Of a DNA stretch of 64,000 nucleotides, positions 17,344-26,867 are shown in pieces. The first letter of the stretch is position 1; each line of letters begins with the position of its first letter. A model generated the notes under the pieces. That model was given only the letters and a program-made list of their open reading frames with translations, ran no database searches and was not told the origin of the DNA. The position numbers and the translations under genes were made by a program. This stretch comes from Vibrio sp. qd031 (GTDB taxonomy: Bacteria; Pseudomonadota; Gammaproteobacteria; Enterobacterales; Vibrionaceae). The DNA is taken from positions 62,001 through 126,000 of the forward strand of contig NZ_JXQD01000018.1 in the NCBI RefSeq assembly GCF_002100145.1. Direction: 5' to 3'.

Positions 17344-18432
17344 ATGAGTCGTATTTGTCATCTGGTTTACAGCTTCGGAATTGGTGGATTAGAGAAACTG
17401 ATCTTAGATATGGTGCGCGATTCGCATCAGCACTTTGAACACCATATTGTCACATTGACTCAAGCGGACCCTGCAATGATTGAGTTGCTCCCATCAAACG
17501 TGCATATTTACCAGCTAAACAAACCGTCTGGACACAGTATCTCGATCTATAAAACCCTCTACAGGCAGTTGAAGATCATTCAGCCTGATACCCTACACTC
17601 CTATAACCTCGCGACTATAGAGTATCAATGGATAGCAGCTTTACTTCGTATCCCACGAAGAATCCACGCCGAACATGGTCGCGACAGCTACGACCCCGAT
17701 GGTTCTAACAACAGATATCGACTGTTACGAAAACTATGCTCGCCAGTAGTACACAAGTTTGTTGCCGTTTCCAAAGACCTTGGGGATTGGCTACGACAAG
17801 ATGTTGGTCTGTCGTTAAGAAAAGTTCAGGTGGTGCACAATGGCGTAGATACTAAGCATTTTAATGTCGAAACCAAACAGCGCAGCCCTAAATTTACCCT
17901 CGGACACGTAGCTCGAATGCAAGCCATAAAGAATCAAACCATGTTGTTGGATTCATACTCGCAGGCTTGTCATCAAGATGCTGATTTTGCGATCAACAGT
18001 CGCTTAGTGCTCGTAGGAGACGGACCTGAACTCACAGCGTTGAAACAGTATCAACAGGCACTTCCACCTCTGGGTGAAGTGGTATTTGCTGGTGCGCAGA
18101 TGGATGTAAAACCTTACTACCAAAGTTTTGACCTGTTTATTCTTAGCTCAATTGCCGAAGGGATACCCGTCACTCTACTAGAGGCAATGTCAATGAAGGT
18201 GGCGCCTGTAGTCACAAACGTTGGCGGAATTAAAGAGGTGATAAAACATCAGCACAATGGTTTATTGACCGAAAGTGAGAACCGACCGCAACTCACAGAA
18301 GCCATATTGACCCTGTACCGTGAACCGCTCACAAGAGCAAGAATAGCAAAGCATGCCAGAGAGCATGTGGAGCAGAGTTACAGCAAACAGCAGATGTTAA
18401 GCCAATACTATCGGCTCTATGCTGCTAGCTAG
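17344..18432 (+). CDS. Family 4 glycosyltransferase (PEP-CTERM/XrtA stp2-like)
   Basis: This 362-residue GT-B enzyme opens with ICHLVYSFGIGGLEKLI, typical of the TIGR03088 (stp2) group. The C-terminal domain contains VARMQAIKNQTMLLDS and SSIAEGIPVTLLEAMSM with the paired glutamates of GT4 enzymes. It is the last gene of the rightward exopolysaccharide arm. Its 3' end overlaps the convergent MaoC-like gene by 8 nt, so no intergenic terminator separates them. Confidence 0.92.
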   Translation: MSRICHLVYSFGIGGLEKLILDMVRDSHQHFEHHIVTLTQADPAMIELLPSNVHIYQLNKPSGHSISIYKTLYRQLKIIQPDTLHSYNLATIEYQWIAALLRIPRRIHAEHGRDSYDPDGSNNRYRLLRKLCSPVVHKFVAVSKDLGDWLRQDVGLSLRKVQVVHNGVDTKHFNVETKQRSPKFTLGHVARMQAIKNQTMLLDSYSQACHQDADFAINSRLVLVGDGPELTALKQYQQALPPLGEVVFAGAQMDVKPYYQSFDLFILSSIAEGIPVTLLEAMSMKVAPVVTNVGGIKEVIKHQHNGLLTESENRPQLTEAILTLYREPLTRARIAKHAREHVEQSYSKQQMLSQYYRLYAAS

Positions 18433-19273
18433 CGCTAGTAATAACCTCTGCTTCTACAGCTGTACGATCACCTTCCAGCGATAATGCCCAGCGATTCCCA
18501 TCGACCAGAAGCGTTGCACTATTTGGCATTAATATAGGCTTAGTGAAGCGAAAATTTGCCCGGCATAGCTGTTGGTTTTTTTGCGCACTCAAAATCACCG
18601 CGACTGAATACATGCCATGAACAATTGGGCGCTTAAAACCGAACCACTTGGAGAGCCAAGGCGTCAGGTGTATGGGGTTGTAGTCCTTTGATATAGAAGC
18701 ATAATCTCGGCCAACTCGCGACGAAAATGAAATCGCTTTGACCGTTGTCCAATCTGATGACTGCTGAGCAGTTTCGTTTTGGCGAGGCCGCCGTTTTGCC
18801 GATGTCTTATTGGTAATTTGAATATACCGACTTACAAAACCTGCCACGATCTCTTGCTCGTTGACAAAGTTCACCACCAAATCAAATTGCAGCCCTTTTT
18901 CACTCCAACATTGCTCCCCCAACGATACTTCGACTTGGTAGGCAGCACTTGGATCCAGCAAGGCATTCTGTTCAAACTCAATGGATACATGCACTAAGCC
19001 AAGTAGTTTAATGGACAAACTTTTTTGAGATAGATAGCTCAGTTGCACTTGCTGTGTGGCCACAAACAAAAAGCTTAACGGTATCGAGTTATCTGAAAAG
19101 TTGAAGCATTGACGGTAACGCTCGAGTTGCTGAGACTCAAATTTAAACTCGTTAATAGACCACTTACCTGCCGATAACGACTGCCCTCTTACTGGCGTAC
19201 TGCGTTGAGTCAGTGCCAAAAATGCCAGTCGAGTATTTGACGGAAGCTCAGAGAGTAAATACGTTGTAGTCAT
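18425..19273 (-). CDS. MaoC-like hotdog-fold dehydratase
   Basis: The protein has 282 residues, long enough for two hotdog domains. The C-terminal half carries the MaoC hydratase signature, with DYASISKDYNPIHL and RPIVHGMYS supplying the catalytic Asp/His pair. The N-terminal half is divergent. Such proteins hydrate enoyl-CoA or (R)-3-hydroxyacyl-CoA substrates, but the specific substrate is not visible. It is the third gene of an apparent operon with the DUF4136 lipoprotein gene (15 nt upstream) and the aldehyde dehydrogenase gene. Confidence 0.82.
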   Translation of the reverse strand: MTTTYLLSELPSNTRLAFLALTQRSTPVRGQSLSAGKWSINEFKFESQQLERYRQCFNFSDNSIPLSFLFVATQQVQLSYLSQKSLSIKLLGLVHVSIEFEQNALLDPSAAYQVEVSLGEQCWSEKGLQFDLVVNFVNEQEIVAGFVSRYIQITNKTSAKRRPRQNETAQQSSDWTTVKAISFSSRVGRDYASISKDYNPIHLTPWLSKWFGFKRPIVHGMYSVAVILSAQKNQQLCRANFRFTKPILMPNSATLLVDGNRWALSLEGDRTAVEAEVITSAS

Positions 19274-19288
19274 CCTTTACCTTGTAAT

Positions 19289-19876
19289 CTATTGCGCAGC
19301 ATCAGGCATTGAATTTAGATGGCGTAATATTGATTCAATCCTATCTTGCATCAAACCGTTTTCTTCGTATTCTGGAGAGACCGGTCCCTGAGACATCGCG
19401 ACCCAACGACTTTGCATATCGGGGTTTGCAGTAAATAGTGCAAGAAGTACTGTACCTTTCTCGACATGCACACCTTCTATCTCCTCGCTACCATCAATGT
19501 TTATTCCCGTATTGAGTAACGTTTTTGCAAACAGCGCCACGTCAGACAGTTGCGATTCAATCGCAACGCCATAGCCTATAAGAAAATCTGGATTTTGCGA
19601 GAGCAATACTTCTTGATAGCCTTTATAGGCTAATTTGGCACGAATAGATTGTAACAGGTGAGCATCAATACTTTGCTCGTTGTAGCTGTCGTCTAGAAAA
19701 TTATTTCCAGACTGAGGGTGCCATGCGTATCGGGTCGCATTATTAGGGATAAAACTAAGTTCACCACTAGTGATCGTCGCTATGGGTAAACTAGGGATTT
19801 CTGGCTCAACCGTCGTCGTTACACAGCCCGATAATCCAATTACTATCCCGATAAATAACAACCACGATGCTTTCAT
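19289..19876 (-). CDS. DUF4136 lipoprotein
   Basis: This 195-residue precursor has a lipoprotein signal ending in LSGC (Cys18). The mature part contains TRYAWHPQSGNNF and IRAKLAYKGYQEVLLSQNPDFLIGYG, typical of DUF4136 periplasmic lipoproteins. The function of the family is unknown. It starts 8 nt after the aldehyde dehydrogenase stop, which suggests co-transcription. Linkage to acyl/aldehyde enzymes hints at an envelope-lipid context, but nothing in the sequence proves it. Confidence 0.83.
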   Translation of the reverse strand: MKASWLLFIGIVIGLSGCVTTTVEPEIPSLPIATITSGELSFIPNNATRYAWHPQSGNNFLDDSYNEQSIDAHLLQSIRAKLAYKGYQEVLLSQNPDFLIGYGVAIESQLSDVALFAKTLLNTGINIDGSEEIEGVHVEKGTVLLALFTANPDMQSRWVAMSQGPVSPEYEENGLMQDRIESILRHLNSMPDAAQ

Positions 19877-19884
19877 AATTGTCC

Positions 19885-21327
19885 TTACCGAACAAAAAAT
19901 CGACTGAAAAATGACACTGCGAACTTCTTATGCAGAAGTAATAGTGCGTTTCTTGGTAACCAACTTGGTGTATGCATAACGGTTTTTGCTTTACTGAAAG
20001 TTTTGAAGCCTTCAACCCCATGATAGTGACCCATTCCTGATGGTCCTACTCCGCCAAAAGGAGCATCTTCTAACGCAACGTGGATAACCGTGTCGTTAAT
20101 GGCGACCCCTCCGCTGTGTGTCTGCTCAAGTACTTGTGATTGTTCATGTTTATCATCACTAAATAGATAAAGTGCAAGTGGACGAGGGCGCTCATTAATA
20201 TAAGCCAGCGCTTCAGACAGTGAATCAACGGTTACAATAGGCAGTAGCGGTCCAAATATCTCGTCTTGCATGATGGTCATGTTATCGTTTACGTTTTTAA
20301 CTAACGTAGGCTGCATCAAATAAGGCTGGTCGGCGTTTGATAGCGAAGCATTTAACGATATCAATTGTGCCCCTTTTTGCTCTGCATCGGGTAAATAGCT
20401 TTGCAAGCGCTCCCATTGACGTTGGTTAATAATGGCCGTCAGTTCGCCACTCTTTTTCATCGATTGAAGATAGCGTTTAGAAAATTTTTCGATGAATGCG
20501 TCTTCAAGCGATTTTGGTAGCAAAACATAGTCAGGCGATACACAAATCTGGCCACCATTTAAACACTTACCAAACAACAAGGCGTCGACAGCTTTGTCGA
20601 GCTTTCCTTTGTCGGTGATGATCGCGGGTGATTTACCGCCTAGCTCCAGTGTCACTGGCGTGAGGTTTTCAGCCGCCGCTTTTGCCACGAGCTTGCCCAC
20701 CGACGTTGACCCAGTAAACAATAGATGATCAAAAGGTAACGCACTAAACTCACTCGCGACATTGGGCCCACCTTCAATTAGGCACACCACATCTTCCAGA
20801 CCTTTAAACAACGAGCGTAATGCTAAATTGGTGTGGGGCGTAAACTCTGAAAGCTTAATCATCACCGTGTTACCGGCCGCTAGCGCTGTGATTGTAGGTG
20901 AAATGGCTAAAATGATCGGGAAATTCCATGGAGAGATAATGCCAACAACACCCAACGGTTGGTAAGTCACTTTGACACTTGAAGGTGTAAACATAAGTCC
21001 AGCATGACGTTTCTCGCGCTTCATCCACTTAGACAGTTTTGTTAGCGTATATTTCGCCTGCTGAACGCTTGGCATGACGTCCGCCATTAGCGAGTCAAAC
21101 TCAGTTCGGTGACCGTAATCCTTGCTCAGAGCCTCGACAAGCCGCTGCTTATTATCCAACAAATTTTGCTGTAAGGTGCGGATTCGCTCTGATCGGGTCT
21201 CTAAACTAGGATAACGTTGCTGTGCGTAGACGTGCTTAGAGCGTTTAAAAAGCTGCTGTAAGCTCAATGATTGCTGACCCTCTAGAAATGAGAGCGTTTC
21301 AATCGGTTTATCTGTCTGTGCGTTCAT
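19885..21327 (-). CDS. Coniferyl-aldehyde dehydrogenase-family ALDH
   Basis: This 480-residue NAD(P)-dependent aldehyde dehydrogenase has general base E228 in LELGGKSP and nucleophile C262 in NGGQICVSPDY. Cofactor-binding segments are PWNFPI and FTGSTSVG. The NGGQIC version of the cysteine motif and the C-terminal hydrophobic/basic tail (PRNALLLLHKKFAVSFF) fit the coniferyl aldehyde dehydrogenase group, which also includes long-chain fatty aldehyde enzymes. The tail may associate with the membrane. It is the first gene of a three-gene leftward operon. The natural substrate is uncertain. Confidence 0.88.
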   Translation of the reverse strand: MNAQTDKPIETLSFLEGQQSLSLQQLFKRSKHVYAQQRYPSLETRSERIRTLQQNLLDNKQRLVEALSKDYGHRTEFDSLMADVMPSVQQAKYTLTKLSKWMKREKRHAGLMFTPSSVKVTYQPLGVVGIISPWNFPIILAISPTITALAAGNTVMIKLSEFTPHTNLALRSLFKGLEDVVCLIEGGPNVASEFSALPFDHLLFTGSTSVGKLVAKAAAENLTPVTLELGGKSPAIITDKGKLDKAVDALLFGKCLNGGQICVSPDYVLLPKSLEDAFIEKFSKRYLQSMKKSGELTAIINQRQWERLQSYLPDAEQKGAQLISLNASLSNADQPYLMQPTLVKNVNDNMTIMQDEIFGPLLPIVTVDSLSEALAYINERPRPLALYLFSDDKHEQSQVLEQTHSGGVAINDTVIHVALEDAPFGGVGPSGMGHYHGVEGFKTFSKAKTVMHTPSWLPRNALLLLHKKFAVSFFSRFFVR

Positions 21328-21444
21328 GCAAAATTTCCCTCAACTGGATACTGGTTGGCGTCACAAGGCCTAACACAATCAAGATGTTATATTAAGCCAA
21401 CCGCCTCCCAGAAGCCAAGTTAAGTTGGAGTTTACACTGTAAAA

Positions 21445-23805
21445 CTACTTTCTAAGCGCGTTTAGTTTTGCTTGAGCAATCCCATAAACCGTATTGATTG
21501 GATAGCTGCCTTCGTCACTTGCGACACCGGCTTCTATGCCCATGAAAAGCTCCACTGCTTCTTCTACACGATCTATAGCGTAAATAGTAAATGTACCCTT
21601 CTCTATTGCGGTGACAATATCACTTCGCAGCATCAAGTTTTGCACATTGGATCGTGGAATGATCACTCCCTGAGCATTGTTCCGCCCTTTTATTTGGCAA
21701 ACATCAAAAAACCCTTCGATTTTTTCATTCACACCCCCTATAGGCTGAGCTTCACCAAACTGATTCATGGAGCCTGTAATCGCTAACTCCTGCCTCACTT
21801 CTCTTTTGGCAAAAGCCGACACAACGGCGCAGAATTCAGCCATACTCGCACTGTCCCCATCGACGCCTCCATAAGATTGTTCAAAGGTTATCGTCGTAGT
21901 TAATGGTACTTTGGCTGTTTTACCAAAGACGGTACGCATATAAGCAGACAAGATCATCACGCCCTTAGAGTGAATACTGCCTCCAAGATCGACCTGCCGC
22001 TCAATATCGATCACCTCCCCTTCACCGTAAGACGTGGTGGCGGTGATTCGATTTGGCGCGCCAAAGGCATGGTCAATTGTGGCCAATACCGACAGCGCAT
22101 TCACTTGTCCAACCGCCACGCCTTCGGTTCGCATCAGTGTGGTGCCGTTAACAAACGACTCCATTACACCTTCTTGCATTCGGCTAACACGTGATTCCTG
22201 ATTCGCTAATGCTTGCTCAACGTGCGAGCTTACGATCCGTTTCGCGTTGGCCGCTTTCGCAACGTAATTGGTTTCGCGAAGCAAATTGGCAATATGCGCA
22301 GAGTGCAGCGACAATTTCGTTTGGCTGCCACTGCGACGAGCGCTGTGCTCGATGATTCTTTCAATGGCTTTAACGTCGCAATGCAGCAATTTATTATCGT
22401 GAACGATGCTTGAAATAAAACGAGCGTAGTGCATTTCGCTCGACTCGTTGCGATCCATCTCGTCTTCAAAATCAGCCGTTACTCTAAACAGCTCTGAAAA
22501 CTCCGCGTCGTACTGTTGCAAAAGCTGATAAGTTCGATAGTCGCCAAACAAGATTATTTTAATGTCTAATGGAATCGGCTCTGGATCAAGAGATACAGTA
22601 CCGGTCAAGGTCACTTCCTTCTCTAGTGAGGTCAAGCTGAGCGAGCGCGAGCGAAGTGCGCGTTTTAGCCCTTCCCACACGTAAGGTTGTTCCAATACTT
22701 TAACTGCATCCATCAACAGCACACCACCATTAGCGCGGTGCAGTGCGCCAGGACGAATCAAAGAGAAATCTGTAAATACCGTGCCCTTAAATGTTGCCGT
22801 TTCAATATAGCCAAACAGCGAATGATAGTTTGGACTTTCTTCCACAATAACAGGAAGTTGAGACTCTGTTTGACTGACTAGCACATTGATTTTATAACGT
22901 CGTGGAAGACGTTTATCTAATGATGCACCGGCAATATCCGCTTGTTCGTTGCCTTCTTCGAGAAAGATATCGACGTTTTCTATTACATCGGTTCGCAGTG
23001 ATTTGAGGTAGTGTTTTATCTCAGAGTAGCTCTCGTATTTAGTGACCAACTCTTCAACTAAGTGCCCAGCCACTTGATCTGCTCGTTGGTTATTGAGGCG
23101 TTTAATCTTATTCGCGTAGTCTTCTTCCCAATCGGTAAACACTCTTACCATTTCGCGAAGCAGCGATTCCAACTCGTCTATGTTTTTCTCAAACAACTCC
23201 TGTTCTTTCTTTGGAAGTTGATCAAAAGACTCCTCGGAGTGTTGTTCTTCGCCGTCTAGTGCCACAAATTGATAGTCACCTTGCGGAGTGATAGAGAGGC
23301 TAATGGCTTTTTCCTTGGCCATGGCGGTCATTTTTTCAAGCTCTTGAGCTTGTTTGGTGGCGAGTTGATTTTTGAGTTGCTCAGAGCGAGAAAAGTACAT
23401 TTCGTTGTCAAATGCCAAAGGCATCGCTTTAAGCAACTTTTCCATCAGCTTTTCACAATCGTTTTTTAACAGCGAACCAATACCACTTGGCAGTTTGAGT
23501 ACTTTAGGGGTTCGTATATCGTCAAAATTAGCCACATAACACCAGTCGGCTAATTCGCCATTTTGATGTGGATTGCGCTTTAGATAACGTAGGATCATGG
23601 TGCGCTTACCCAACCCATTGCGACCTATCGCATAGATGTTGTAGCCTTTTTCTTTGATCGACATAGCAAATTCGACGGCTTTTTGCGCGCGTTCTTGTCC
23701 CACGATTTCGTTTATAGGAACAATATCTTTTGTCGACTTAGCAGGAAGGTTAGTTAGGTCTGAGTGTTGATATACCTCTGAAGCAACTAGCTTATTTATC
23801 CCCAT
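21445..23805 (-). CDS. Lon-family ATP-dependent protease (LonH/YcbZ-like)
   Basis: The protein has 786 residues. The N-terminal ATPase module has a Walker A-like GRNGLGKRT and a degenerate Walker B with GGVLLMDA rather than the usual D-E. The C-terminal Lon protease domain has the Ser/Lys dyad S652 (VDGDSAS) and K695 (GGVNEKIEGF), 43 residues apart as in Lon. Its size and lack of a canonical Lon N-domain match the YcbZ/LonH group. Substrates are not known from the sequence. It is monocistronic, with a 256 bp gap on its upstream side in which I see no further gene. Confidence 0.9.
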   Translation of the reverse strand: MGINKLVASEVYQHSDLTNLPAKSTKDIVPINEIVGQERAQKAVEFAMSIKEKGYNIYAIGRNGLGKRTMILRYLKRNPHQNGELADWCYVANFDDIRTPKVLKLPSGIGSLLKNDCEKLMEKLLKAMPLAFDNEMYFSRSEQLKNQLATKQAQELEKMTAMAKEKAISLSITPQGDYQFVALDGEEQHSEESFDQLPKKEQELFEKNIDELESLLREMVRVFTDWEEDYANKIKRLNNQRADQVAGHLVEELVTKYESYSEIKHYLKSLRTDVIENVDIFLEEGNEQADIAGASLDKRLPRRYKINVLVSQTESQLPVIVEESPNYHSLFGYIETATFKGTVFTDFSLIRPGALHRANGGVLLMDAVKVLEQPYVWEGLKRALRSRSLSLTSLEKEVTLTGTVSLDPEPIPLDIKIILFGDYRTYQLLQQYDAEFSELFRVTADFEDEMDRNESSEMHYARFISSIVHDNKLLHCDVKAIERIIEHSARRSGSQTKLSLHSAHIANLLRETNYVAKAANAKRIVSSHVEQALANQESRVSRMQEGVMESFVNGTTLMRTEGVAVGQVNALSVLATIDHAFGAPNRITATTSYGEGEVIDIERQVDLGGSIHSKGVMILSAYMRTVFGKTAKVPLTTTITFEQSYGGVDGDSASMAEFCAVVSAFAKREVRQELAITGSMNQFGEAQPIGGVNEKIEGFFDVCQIKGRNNAQGVIIPRSNVQNLMLRSDIVTAIEKGTFTIYAIDRVEEAVELFMGIEAGVASDEGSYPINTVYGIAQAKLNALRK

Positions 23806-24062
23806 AACTTCATCCTCTCTTTTCTAAAAGTATACACAATAGACAATCGAAGGACGCCAACTTGGCGAGATTCCCCAACATTAAGACAAATGGTGTGCCG
23901 ATTAACCTATAGAATCCCAATTAGTTTAAGTTTATCAAGACGATGAGAAGGGTTAGGCGATTTTGTGGTGCAATTGAGAGACTCAACCGTTTGATTGGTC
24001 AAATATCAAACGAATTGGTTTATATAAAATCATCTCTTGCTGGTTCAAGAGTTAAAATGACG

Positions 24063-24560
24063 TCAGTCTGATTTATCAGGCGCAGAGCTATGACGATCAA
24101 GTTGACCAATATCCAACACGGGAGATGCATCAATATGGTCTGCATCCATCATATAAGCGATGCGTTGCAACGACGAAATTATCATCGTCTGTTCCCAGCT
24201 CTGCAGATCGCTAAATTGACTGGCAAAGTGCTCTTGCAAAGGAATAGGAGCATCAAACAGAGTGTCTCGACCCAATGGTGTTAGGATTGCGTGTACTTTG
24301 CGCTTATCGGTATTTGATCGCTCGCGAACGACGAATCCGCGTTTTTCGAGTCGATCAAGGATAGAGGTTACGGTAGCCTGACTTAAGCTCATCTCTTTGG
24401 CCAGTTCACCGTTGGTGAGCAATCCCTTGTCACGCAGTGTTTGCAACAGCAATACTTGAGGCGCAGTCAGGCCGGTTGTTTTGGATAGATGCTTTGAATG
24501 TAGATCTGTTGCTCTAATCACACGTCTTAATGCGACTAAAACTTCTTCAATATTATTCAC
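24063..24560 (-). CDS. MarR-family transcriptional regulator
   Basis: This 165-residue protein has a winged helix-turn-helix: TNGELAKEMSLSQATVTSILDRLEKRGFVVRERSNTDKR carries recognition helix and wing. It lies 83 bp downstream of proV in the same direction. MarR-type regulators of the CosR type control compatible-solute genes in Vibrio, so control of the adjacent betaine transporter is a plausible inference. The specific identity as CosR is not proven. Ligand and operator are not visible. Confidence 0.88.
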   Translation of the reverse strand: MNNIEEVLVALRRVIRATDLHSKHLSKTTGLTAPQVLLLQTLRDKGLLTNGELAKEMSLSQATVTSILDRLEKRGFVVRERSNTDKRKVHAILTPLGRDTLFDAPIPLQEHFASQFSDLQSWEQTMIISSLQRIAYMMDADHIDASPVLDIGQLDRHSSAPDKSD

Positions 24561-24643
24561 GTCGGTTCTCTTTCATTGCCTATACCAACAAGTTGTGATG
24601 CGTTAAGCAATCACAACCTATTGGTTTATAGGTGCTTTGGACC

Positions 24644-25897
24644 TTAGCTCGTCGGAGATTTTTCCTTAGTTTTAGAAAGGTCTTCCTTTTGCGAACTACT
24701 GGTTGCAGATTGTTCATCGGTAGAGTCAGTGAATATTTCAGCCACGGCACTACGCTCTAATTCGCCTTGCAAATTACCTTCTTTATCAACAACTGGCAAT
24801 GAATAATCAGAGACAAGTGACTCAGGTAATATTTCTTCAATGAAAGAGTCAGCCGATACCGTAGGCACCTCTTCATAAATATCCTGCTCTAGATCTTTTT
24901 GTTCATCATTTTGTGCATCGATTAGGCTTTCCCGCGTGACCACGCCTTGATAGCCCTCGTCAGTCACATGATACGCGTAATCTTGCTTTACGCCTTTCAT
25001 CTGTTTAAGCGCTTCTTCGATGGTGGTTGCGGTAATGCGATACGCTGGCGGTTGCATTACGTTCTCAACACTCAGTGCACGTGCGCGGTTTACATCTTTA
25101 ACAAAGGCTTCAACGTAATCGTCGGCAGGACTCAGTAAGATCTCATCCGGTGCGCCCTGTTGGACCAATTCACCGTCTTTCAAAATCGCTATGCGATCAC
25201 CTAGGCGAAGAGCTTCATCTAAATCGTGAGTAATGAAAATAATGGTTTTGTGCAGTTTTTGTTGCAGTTCAATCAATTGGTCTTGCATCTCACTGCGAAT
25301 CAGCGGATCTAACGCCGAGAATGCTTCATCCATCAGTAGAATTTCTGCATCGGTAGCCAAGGCACGAGCCAATCCAACACGTTGTTGTTGGCCCCCAGAC
25401 AATTGCGCTGGGTACTGCTTTTCATACCCCTTAAGTCCAACCGTTTCCATCCACTCCATAGCTTTGGCATGGCGATCTGGTTTGGCAATTCCCTGAATCT
25501 CTAAGCCGTACGCGACATTTTCTAGAACTGTTCGGTGCGGCAAAAGCGCAAAGCGCTGAAACACCATCGACATTTTTTGGCGACGAAACTCTTCCAACTC
25601 TTTAGTGGACAATTCCATGACGTCCACACCTTCAACCAAAATCTTTCCTAAGGTAGGATCGATCAAACGGTTGAAGTGACGAATCATGGTTGATTTACCC
25701 GAGCCAGAAAGCCCCATGATCACGAAGATCTCGCCTTTATTAATTTGCATATCGATCGCTTTTAAACCGACGGTGTGGCCAGTTTCCGCGAGGATTTGTT
25801 CTTTACTTTGACCAGATTTTACGCGCTCTACAACCGATTGAGGTTTCGGCCCAAAAATTTTGTAAAGGTCACTTATTTCAATGAGAGGCTTAGTCAT
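24644..25897 (-). CDS. proV: Glycine betaine/L-proline ABC transporter ATP-binding protein
   Basis: The protein has 417 residues. Walker A is GLSGSGKST (62-70), the signature is LSGGQQQRVGLARAL and Walker B is ILLMDEAFSALDP. The ABC domain is followed by two CBS-type segments (for example ENVMQPPAYRITATTIEEAL), which in this family sense ionic strength. The acidic/polar tail after about residue 395 is poorly conserved. It overlaps the proW stop by 8 nt. Together with ProW and ProX it imports osmoprotectants. Confidence 0.95.
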   Translation of the reverse strand: MTKPLIEISDLYKIFGPKPQSVVERVKSGQSKEQILAETGHTVGLKAIDMQINKGEIFVIMGLSGSGKSTMIRHFNRLIDPTLGKILVEGVDVMELSTKELEEFRRQKMSMVFQRFALLPHRTVLENVAYGLEIQGIAKPDRHAKAMEWMETVGLKGYEKQYPAQLSGGQQQRVGLARALATDAEILLMDEAFSALDPLIRSEMQDQLIELQQKLHKTIIFITHDLDEALRLGDRIAILKDGELVQQGAPDEILLSPADDYVEAFVKDVNRARALSVENVMQPPAYRITATTIEEALKQMKGVKQDYAYHVTDEGYQGVVTRESLIDAQNDEQKDLEQDIYEEVPTVSADSFIEEILPESLVSDYSLPVVDKEGNLQGELERSAVAEIFTDSTDEQSATSSSQKEDLSKTKEKSPTS

Positions 25898-26789
25898 GTT
25901 TAAGATCTCCTAAGTGAGCCTGAGTACGTTTTGCATAAGCTTGTGATGAACGGTCAAACAGTATCGCCAGTGCTACAATCGCCAAGCCGTTTAGAAGACC
26001 TAGCGTAAAGTACTGGTTAGTAATGGATTTAAGCACCGGTTGCCCTAAACCTTTAACCCCGATCATTGATGCAATAACAACCATCGATAGTGCCATCATT
26101 ATGGTTTGGTTAATCCCAGCCATAATCGTTGGCATTGCCAAGGGTAACTGCACACCAAGCAGTCGTTGGCGTTTACTCGCACCAAATGCTTGCGCCGCTT
26201 CTAGCACTTCTTTGTCTACGAGGCGAATACCTAAGTTGGTTAATCGAATTACTGGTGGAATTGCGTAGATTACTACCGCAATCAATCCTGGAATTTTGCC
26301 AATGCCTAGCAACATGACCACTGGGATCAAGTACACAAATGCTGGCATCGTTTGCATCACATCTAACAGTGGTGTCACGATAGACTGAACGCGATTGGAT
26401 CGCGCCATCGCAATACCTATAGGAATGCCTAACACTATGGCTAGCATGGTACACACAGTGATGATGCTCAGCGTTCGCATGGTATCTTCCCACATGCCAA
26501 AATAGCCAATCAGCAATAAAGAAACAAAGCAGCTCAAAGACAATTTCCACGAGCGACTAGCGGCATACACCAATGCAACACAAATGGCTAACACAATAAC
26601 CCAAGGTGTAGAGAGAAGCAGTTTTTCAAACCAGACAAGAAAACTAAGCAGTGGGTCAAAGAAAGATTCGATCATCTCGCCATATTCACGAGAAAAATCA
26701 CGGTAGGCACCGTCGAGTGTTTTACGAATAGTTCGTAGGCTTTCACGATTCATTTCTGGAAATTCGTTCAGCCAATTTGTATCGGACAT
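25890..26789 (-). CDS. proW: Glycine betaine/L-proline ABC transporter permease
   Basis: This 299-residue inner-membrane protein has a cytoplasmic N-terminal region of about 50 residues and six or more membrane helices. The EAA loop is EAAQAFGASKRQRLLGVQLPLAMPTI, which contacts the ATPase. Length and N-terminus resemble ProW-type permeases. The gene lies between proX (78 bp upstream) and proV (8 nt overlap), giving the transcription order proX-proW-proV. Confidence 0.95.
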   Translation of the reverse strand: MSDTNWLNEFPEMNRESLRTIRKTLDGAYRDFSREYGEMIESFFDPLLSFLVWFEKLLLSTPWVIVLAICVALVYAASRSWKLSLSCFVSLLLIGYFGMWEDTMRTLSIITVCTMLAIVLGIPIGIAMARSNRVQSIVTPLLDVMQTMPAFVYLIPVVMLLGIGKIPGLIAVVIYAIPPVIRLTNLGIRLVDKEVLEAAQAFGASKRQRLLGVQLPLAMPTIMAGINQTIMMALSMVVIASMIGVKGLGQPVLKSITNQYFTLGLLNGLAIVALAILFDRSSQAYAKRTQAHLGDLKHD

Positions 26790-26867
26790 GATTTACAACC
26801 TTTAACGACCAGAGCCCGTGAGGGCCCTGGTGTACAACCAAAGCGGAATGTTACCGCTCTAAAATAT

